Shown here: piece after piece, positions 57,197 to 64,000 of the stretch
How positions within the stretch are numbered: position 1 is the stretch's first letter
Layout: every line of letters begins with the position of its first letter
Assembly (NCBI GenBank): GCA_035771175.1
Contig: CM069594.1
Location: 13,363,670-13,427,669 of the forward strand
Source: Paratinospora sagittata
Taxonomy: Eukaryota > Streptophyta > Magnoliopsida > Ranunculales > Menispermaceae
Direction: 5' to 3'
Length of the DNA: 64,000 nucleotides
Made by a program: the position numbers and the translations under genes
Notes under the pieces: generated by a model
The model's input: the letters and a program-made list of their open reading frames with translations, nothing else
Database searches by the model: none
What the model was told of the DNA's origin: nothing

Positions 57197-59897
57197 TGTC
57201 ACGACCTACTATCTGTGACATCATGACCGGCACGAAACCCCAAGTATATCCTCCATCGATATACACGGTATCCCGATAAGCCTTCTAACCACATACCACA
57301 ACCCCAAAAACAACATCAAACACATGGACATAAATAACATTATCAATATAATACATACCCAAAATGACAACCAAAAAATTCCTCAAAGTTCATAATGTTC
57401 AAAAGTACAAATTTATACCTAACCACAAATACAAACCCATCTAAATGTTAATTATAAATATTAGGTGTTATTTAGTACAATTTATCAAAATACAAATAAA
57501 CGTACTGACACATACATCACGAAAGTACGGCAAACGCTCCGCAGCTAAGCTTTCCCTTTCCACTTCCTATCCGATCCTGAAAAGATAAGGATGAGGAGTC
57601 AGCTACAACATGCTCAGTGAATGTCCTCTGCAAGTGGTAACATATATATGCATTAAAATAAAACATTGCAAGATCATTAAAAATAGTTTAAATAGCATGG
57701 TGATACACAAGATTACATACATGTCAAATATAATGCATCATGTCATAACCAAGACGATGCATATCATTTTATAAACATGCACATGCAACCCTAGACACTC
57801 CTGAGTAAGTGTCAATCCAAAGGCCGGAGGCGCGACACACCTTGCCCGATCAACCTCTTACTCGTAGTCTAATATGATTTCTGGGGTCGTGTAGCTAATA
57901 AGATCACCCTATCGAGACATATACTATGTCTAGGCGATCTTATCTACACAAGCCATAAAACCCTCTGCAAAGTCCACAACTAGGGATCACCATCCTGCCT
58001 CAATGGAATTTCCTAAAAGAGAATCTCATGCTAGGAGATCCAACCCACATTGCTTTCCCAACTGACTATGCTCAAATACATTTCATGAACCATTAAATCA
58101 TGCATACTACATTAGATGAGCATTTAAAAACTCATTTATACTACAATGCTACATATAGAAATCACAAGTAAAGAAACACTCACAACTTGATTGGCTCGAC
58201 TTAGCCAATCTAATTCCAACCACAAGAAAACACTAGAATGTCACAATCACCCCAATGCACCTCAATCCCCAATTGGCCTATTTGGGTTACTTAAATCATT
58301 CACAAATCCCTGGTTTACACAATATTGAAAATCAATCCAAAGTGTACCAAACAACCATGTTTAAACCCAACTACATAGCCAATTAAGATTCTAAAATGGT
58401 CATACCCATGAGCTAATCCCATATTGCTCAATTCAACCATTTAATACAAAATTAACCCACATTTAACCCAATTGAATGCAATAGGTTGATCCAACAACTT
58501 CAATACAAGACATTCAATCATAAATAGGGTTAATTAGACTATATGCCAAGTCAATTTCCTCAATTGACCAAGTTTAGGTCAAAATCCGCAAATTTGGGTA
58601 AATCTCCAAATTCATTGAAATTTCCTAAATCACATGGCCTAGGCCAAAATTACACTAAGTCACCATGTTCAGCCATGCAAAATACTGATCTAACATCTTG
58701 GGTTCATTAACAATGCCCCCTAGGTCAACATAGTTTACATGCAAGGCTTGTTCTCAACCCTAGGTCAATGAAGCAAACAAGGGCCATTTGTACTAAACCC
58801 TATGATTTCACCATGGAAATTTCTAACAAAATACATGGATCAGTTTCTAATGTCCGTAAGCCTAACATAGATGACATGCAAGCCATTTGGAAAAGTCTAA
58901 GGCCATGAACCAAGTGCAGGTCTATTTACAAAGGGTTCTACCAAACCCAAGTGAGAAAATGGGAAAAATGGTATCAATGGCCTCCATTCAACACTAGGGT
59001 TCATAAAAACACACATGCAAAAGAACCCTAGGTCTTGAACACTCTCAACAGAAAACTCATGGCATTGCTTAGGCTAAAATACAGCTCACATGCTTTAACT
59101 AAAGGAATTAAAGGAAGAAAACAAGGAAAATATGTAAACCTTAGGGATTTTTTAGCAAACATCACCAAAACCCTAGCTTCCCTCTCATTTTCTCTTCTCC
59201 AGCTCTTTTCCCTCTTTTGTAAGTGAAAAATGAGCAAATGAGCCAAAAATTAGGTGTTGGTTGCTTTATAGAAGATTTTGGGCCCACAAGAAAAAAACCA
59301 CTTAAATAAAAAAATAGTTTTCCTACTGCAATTACTTTCACTTAGATAATCAATTTCAAGACAAACGACTCCCAATTTAACATCTTAACTGTTCAAAATA
59401 TTTATGATTATATTACCAACCTTTTGGTAAAATTTCAGCTTAATCCAACGGTGGGATTGAGAGATCCAACTATTTGATCAAAACTATGCAAGAAAATTTA
59501 CATATCCGAGAAACATTGTTTGGAGTCTTATATCTCAAAGTAGACAGCTCCGATCAATATCTTCACCGTTAATGATAAAGATATATCATAAAAGAATAAT
59601 CTGAAAAAATTTCATCTCAATTGGACCACGGATCTAGGAGATCAAACCCTTGATGTAATCGGTGACAAAAATTTCTTCCTCCATGGAGCGAGCTCCACTG
59701 ATCCAAAACACCATTTTGACATGTTTCGACGTCGAACGGGTCTCCGATCATTCCGAAACTTTACGCACACATTAAGCAACTTAAAATCATTCAAATAAAC
59801 TCAAACCAACAAGCATCGAGCATCAAATACGTATACACATACGTATACGGGTACTCTACGAGGCAAAATGATGTCATCCTAAGGTACGGGCGTTACA
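57197..59897 (-). mobile_element. Solo LTR (TGTAACGCCC...AGGTCGTGACA) inserted in Tat integrase
   Basis: 2701 bp. The flanks TTGCA (57192-57196) and CTGCA (59898-59902) are a 5-bp duplication with one mismatch. The motif region is eroded (GTGACATCATGACCGGCAC at 57217) compared with its relatives. No internal genes. Small open frames such as 59028-59246 are not conserved. Confidence 0.85.
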
Positions 59898-60540
59898 CTG
59901 CAAGTCTGATTTGTGCCTGTTCTCGCTTTTCTTCTAATAGGTCAAGCTCGGTGCACTAAGCTTCTAAGTTCTTCGCCTCGTCAAAAATTGTTGTCCTCAA
60001 GGTTGGTATACCGACCTCAATAGGGATTACAACTTCCATCCCAAATGCTAGGGAGAAAGGTGTTTCTCCTGTAGCGATTCGAGAGGTAGTACAGTACGAC
60101 CATAAGACTTGTGGTAGGTCATCAGCCCATGTTCCCTTCTTCACTTCCAGTCTAGCTTTCAAGGTGTGCTTGATAATTTTATTCACAGCTTCAACCTGTC
60201 CATTGGCTTGCGGATGAGCTGGTGTGGAGAAAAAGTGTTGAATGCCTAACTCTTCGTAGATGAGGTGAACTTAGCATTATCGAATTGCTTGCCATTGTTT
60301 GAAATGATGGAATAGGGAAAACCAAAACAACATACGATTGATTGGCAGATGAAGCGTGTGGTGTTTTTCTCAGTAATGGTTGTTAGAGGCTCAACTTCTG
60401 CCCACTTGGTGAAGTAGTCCACAACAACTATAACAAACTTCACCTGTCCTCTACAAGTTGGTAAGGGTCTTATTAGATCCACCCCCCTGAGTAAAAGGTC
60501 ACGAGTTCTGAATTGGCGAAAGGTTCTCAACGGGAGCTCG
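59898..60540 (-). pseudogene. Tat-lineage integrase core
   Basis: Minus strand DDE core: GVDLIRPLP (Asp about 60478), VIVVVDYFTKWAEVEPL, then ISNNGKQF, where Asn replaces the second catalytic Asp (about 60290), and HPQANGQVEAVNKII with the Glu near 60200. The following part, WADDLPQVLWSYCTTSRIAT and GETPFSLAFGMEVVIP, is the usual post-core segment. A frameshift near 60246 separates the pieces. Upstream pol is missing: the left border at 60540 meets unrelated DNA. Confidence 0.85.
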
Positions 60541-60710
60541 TTTTAACGGCTTGGGCACCCAAGCCGTCGTTCAAGAAGTCGTGGTAAAACTTCAACTATT
60601 AACGACAAAAATTTTACTTTCCACGGCTTGTGGAATGCGTCGTGGAAAATATGTGATATCTTCATAATAATTTAGGGTTTATGATACTATAATGTACTTT
60701 AATTAGTACT
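60541..60710. repeat. DNA-transposon subterminal-like palindromes
   Basis: ACGGCTTGGGCACCCAAGCCGT near 60546-60567 is a near-perfect palindrome. Related CCACGGCTTGTGG and CGTCGTGGAAAA follow to 60655. Such motifs are usual in CACTA subterminal regions, but no terminal repeat is seen. Confidence 0.5.
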
Positions 60711-61592
60711 TGTTGGTGCAAGATTTGACCAACACCAGTAGACGATGAGGTGAAGGGAGGATGTTGATCTGGAACTTTTCGGAATGTTGGAGAAATCGTC
60801 GAAGGTTAATTATCTGAGAGAGGGAAAACAAGATAATACAGGCTATCGTAAGGAACACCGGTGTAGTGTCGGCCAAAGACCCTTTGATGCCTAAGTTAGT
60901 TTAGAGCTCCGTAAAGTTAGTAATACTGAACTGAGTCGAGAATGGCTTAGAGTTGCTTACCTCCCCCTTAGGGGTTGTGGTCTTTTTATTAATAGGGCTT
61001 GAGGTCTTTGGCCTTGTAGTCGTGTTGTTATAGAATCAGGAATCCAAATCATGCTGGGAGAGCATGTTGATTCCTAGTAGAATTAGGAAGATCTGTTCTG
61101 ATCCTTATAAGATTAGGATGGCTTAACAACCTTCTAGTCGAACTAGTAGAGTTTTAGGTCTTATCAGAGTCGAATTAAGAGTAGATCCCGAACTTATCGC
61201 AGTGGATCACGCCTTATCCCTATCTGATCGGGTATTCCATCGTCATCCGTTTCGGAGTCGGAGATCTCTACAGGTTCGTATGCCGGTCTGTAGTCTCTCC
61301 TTCTATCTGCTTAATACCGAGCATATGATCTGTAAGAAGGTCGGTAGATAATGGTCGGTAATCCATGATATGGTATGCCGACCTAGTGGTCTCTAGTGTT
61401 GACCTGAAAAATATTGTGAATAATACATTCATCTAGTCGGTAGGACCGACCATAGGCTCGGACTATGTGCACGGTTGGATAGATCTGTATTCTCTGTCCA
61501 TAACAAGTCGGTATATCGGCCAGGTACGTGTTAAGTCTTACTAAGCAAGACTAACATAGCTGACGTGTCTGTGCTCAGTATATGGTCCAACA
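60711..61592 (-). repeat. LTR of a second Tat-lineage element (3' LTR on the minus strand)
   Basis: 882 bp from TGTTGG (60711) to CCAACA (61592). Directly to the right, GTTACCCCCAAG is, on the minus strand, a polypurine tract (CTTGGGGGTAAC) abutting the LTR start. That makes this the 3' LTR of an element extending to the right, beyond the window. Confidence 0.7.
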
Positions 61593-61604
61593 GTTACCCC
61601 CAAG
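61593..61604 (-). promoter_or_regulatory. Polypurine tract of the second Tat element
   Basis: CTTGGGGGTAAC on the minus strand, immediately before the LTR. Confidence 0.65.
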
Positions 61605-61979
61605 CTCTGAGCAAGATTAATTGCTTGGAGGTTAGATGAAACGCCAGATACCAATCCATTTAATGCTCATGGCAGTTGTGCTTCGAAAACTGTGCTGACA
61701 TGCGCCACCTGACAGCCTGGCTGCCCTTGCACGTCCTTTGACTTTTGGCCATTGATTTTGTCTCGAGATTCGTACTCATTTTACGAATTACTGGCCGATC
61801 ACTTATAAATAGAGAACTGGTCACTTGCTCTCCACTCATCAACTGCGCTCCATAGAAATCGGTAATTGCTTGCTCGGCTCTTCTGGTCTTCCATTCTTGC
61901 GCGGTAACTCCTTATTCCAAGCTTTTCGCTTTTATCTTTCTGCTAAGTAGTCTTTAGGTATAATCCTTAGGTTATTTAG
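61605..61979. other. Non-coding leader upstream of the antisense ORF
   Basis: Contains TATAAATAG near 61804-61812 about 170 bp before the ATG at 61980, a plausible TATA box for plus-strand transcription of the extra ORF. This is inference from sequence only. Confidence 0.45.
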
Positions 61980-63061
61980 ATGGCTTCCTCTAGTGTAGAT
62001 CCACCTACTGACCAGACCGTTTCTTCTTCATTCTTTAAGGAAGTTTCCTACGAGGATCTCTTTCCGGAAGGAGAAGAGGAATTTAGGGCTGACCCTCAGG
62101 CCGGAGGGGGTACCGTAGTTCTGTCCTCCTCAGAGGACTCTAAGGCTACCTTGCAGGACGAGGAGGTGCTTGACGTGGCGCCCGTTTTAGTCAGTAGGTC
62201 ATAGAGTAGGCTCGGTACTACCAAGCCTAGAACATTTGGTCGTACTCACATATCTTTTGAGCCCGAAGACTGCGGCGTAGGTGAAATATTCTACTCGATA
62301 GACCATATTCCTTCCAAGATAACGGAGCACCATCTTGCTCAGTTGAGTAGGGAGGTCTGTATACCCAATCGAATAGGGTTGAGGGTACCTGCTTCTGAGG
62401 ACTGAGTTAGCCACCCTAAGAAATGAGAGGTTGCTCTGTACACCAACCTATTCGAGGATGAGTTAACCCTGCCCCTCCAATTGCCCCTATGTCGCCTGCT
62501 TAGTCAAATCCAGGTTGTGCCTGCTCAGCTCAACCCAAATGTGTGAAGGGCAATTCTGAGCTGCCTTGTGCTCTAGAAGGAGAAGAGGTAGCCAGAGTTT
62601 GATTTTCAGGACTTTGGCCTCGCATAATGACTAAAGTCCTTCCTGAGATGTAGCGGGTGGTACTATGCATCGACTCATCAAGGTGCTGAGGAAGGCCAAC
62701 CCCTGATCACAAAGAACCCAACCTCCAATAAATCATAAAAAGACAAGTGGTTTTTTGCTTCGGGAGAGTGGGCGGAGGAAGCTGGCGTACCGACCATTTT
62801 CGGGAAACTAGGTACCGTCCTTCCCTCCATCCCTTATTTTTATTTCTCATCTAATTCTTCCTCGGTGGAGACTCGTGTTTTTCGTTTTTCTTGGCAGGTA
62901 CTTGGGATAAACCGAGCAGGGAAGAAAGATTTGACTTCCCTCGTATTGACGAAATCTACAAGCTCCCCTTGCAAACCGACGAAACAAAGTCATTCTCACT
63001 CCCGAGAGGCTATACCGAGCTGATATTATCAAAGAAAAGAAAGTCTTCTCAGGACGTAATG

Positions 63062-63491
63062 TCACACCCCATACCGACGGTGTGATGGGCACCTCATACC
63101 GAGCGTACCCCAGCCATTATATACCACATAATATTGTCACATCCCAGTACACAGCACACCGCAACGTCTAGTACCCCCAGGATCATTTGTCCTATCAATA
63201 GTGTGGACAAATGATCCTGGGGGTACTAGACGCTGCGGTGTGCTGTGTACTGGGATATGACAATATTATGTGGTATATAATGGCTGGGGTACGCTCGGTA
63301 TGGGGTGTGACAAAAAGGCCTTATGTATACATAAGACCTTTTTGTCACACCCCAGTACACAGCACACCACAATGTCTAGTACCCCTGGGATGTGATGGGT
63401 ACCTCACACCGAGCGTACCCCAGCCGTTATATACCACATAATATTGTCACATCCCAGTACACAGCCCACCGCAACATCTAGTACTCCAGGG
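63062..63491. repeat. Palindromic array of the ~105-bp repeat shared with 13563-13735
   Basis: 63062-63192 and 63203-63333 are inverted copies of each other around a ~10-bp loop (GGATCATTTGTCC TATCAATAGTGT GGACAAATGATCC). A further direct copy runs 63346-63480. Units contain CTAGTACCCC, GAGCGTACCCCAGCC and CCACATAATATTGTCA. It sits inside the extra ORF. Confidence 0.88.
63302..63353. repeat. 52-bp near-perfect palindrome
   Basis: GGGGTGTGACAAAAAGG and CCTTTTTGTCACACCCC flank the centre CTTATGTATACATAAG; I see one mismatch between the arms. Confidence 0.9.
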
Positions 63492-63611
63492 ACATCGTCC
63501 GAGCAACCTCAAACTATCGACTCTGAAGAGGAGACGCGCCGAGCAGGTGACGAAGATGAGCCAGTCAATCTAACTAAGATCCTGCACCGCTTTACTAGTT
63601 CGGAGTTGTAG

Positions 63612-64000
63612 GGGATTTCTTTAGTTTCGGCTATGTCTTTTGTAATGGGTCTGCGTGCCTTGATGATTTTACCTTCTCTGTTCCTCATTGTATTATGCTT
63701 CAATCTTAATGAAAACATCTACTTTTGTTCAAACCTGATTTTCTTGCACTCTAAGTTTGTACTTAGCTTTTTTCCAAAGGATTTGTCGCATAATGAGGTC
63801 GGCAAGTTGTGGTTTCATGTCGATATTTTTACTTAGTTTTCTTTAAGTGTTCGTGGGGTCATGAGATCGGTGAGCCGTAGATATCGACTTGATTTCTTCA
63901 TGTGTTCGTCGAACCATGAGGTCGGTAGATAATATTCGACCCCCCACTGTGCTCTGAACCTTTAGGTTATCTTCTCGGTAGTGGTTTGATCATCGCTCCA
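63612..64000. repeat. Spacer with ~60-bp degenerate tandem repeats at the window end
   Basis: ATGAGGTCGGCAAG, ATGAGATCGGTGAG and ATGAGGTCGGTAGA recur near 63794, 63860 and 63917, each followed by a TATCGA-type segment and TTAGTTTTC/TTCATGTGTTCG. The place matches the tandem repeats after the first element's extra ORF. The window ends inside it. Confidence 0.65.

Larger units (their letters stand above)
61980..63611 (+). pseudogene. Antisense extra ORF of the second Tat element (Transposase_28-like), interrupted
   Basis: ATG 61980 opens 74 codons of acidic, Ser-rich sequence (SYEDLFPEGEEEF). A TAG at 62202 follows, then readable blocks in shifting frames: IDHIPSKITEHHLAQLSREV, GLRVPASED, LPLQLPLCRLLSQIQVVPAQL, FDFQDFGLA, GWYYAS, NPTSNK and KDKWFFASGEWAEEAGVP. 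These are in the order of the gypsy-type putative transposase family. An intron-like GT/AG break occurs near 62822-62897. A 430-bp palindromic repeat block (63062-63491) breaks the frame after KRKSSQD, and acidic codons resume to a TAG at 63609-63611. Confidence 0.68.

Noticed and set aside
1..64000. tRNA, rRNA or snoRNA genes
   Set aside because: No cloverleaf with A/B box spacing or rRNA-like segment was recognised by eye; the tRNA-Asp-like match at 6948 is a retrotransposon primer site.

Overview
This is nuclear DNA of a flowering plant, most likely a eudicot. The evidence is spliced plant genes (GT/AG introns, an HRDC-type RecQ helicase end, a plant SPL2-type RING ligase, a pectinesterase) embedded in Athila, Tekay and Tat lineage Ty3/gypsy LTR retrotransposons, a MuDR-like element, a CACTA end and a Tourist-like MITE. 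I see no bacterial, organellar or viral genes of other kinds, no tRNA or rRNA gene and no CRISPR array. Only one coding sequence looks intact: the last four exons of a RECQ4A-like helicase at 1231-2224.

Layout. 1-3860: RecQ gene end and non-coding flank. 3862-37250: one old Mutator-like element (MULE), minus strand, encoding a MuDR-type transposase followed by a separate plant mobile domain (PMD) protein. Three LTR insertions split it: an Athila element (5539-18293, itself holding a solo LTR), a solo LTR (18315-22105, itself holding another solo LTR) and a Tekay-like chromovirus (25334-36841, itself holding a solo LTR). With inserts removed the MULE body is roughly 5.3 kb. Each of the three insertions has a 5-bp target duplication (perfect for Tekay, 4/5 and 3/5 for the others), and the host codons run on across each junction when the insert and one duplicate copy are set aside.

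37396-41146: a CACTA transposon end with 132-bp subterminal tandem repeats, a truncated LTR and an Athila-type LTR. 41830-45899: an SPL2-like E3 ligase pseudogene whose last exon is split by a solo LTR with a perfect TAATT duplication. 46767-49660: a five-exon pectinesterase pseudogene on the minus strand. 49880-52272: AT-rich DNA with a roughly 620-bp tandem duplication and MITE pieces. 52273-54805: a solo LTR with TTACG duplication. 55021-64000: pieces of two Tat-lineage elements, both on the minus strand, both carrying an antisense (plus-strand) extra ORF of the gypsy-type Transposase_28 class followed by short tandem repeats; one has its integrase split by a further solo LTR, the other has a 430-bp palindromic repeat block inside its extra ORF.

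The window is a nested-transposon landscape dominated by solo LTRs (seven supported by target duplications, against two complete elements). All retroelement and transposase genes carry stops or frameshifts. The genes do not form a pathway; what links them is insertion history, which can be read as a relative timeline from the nesting.
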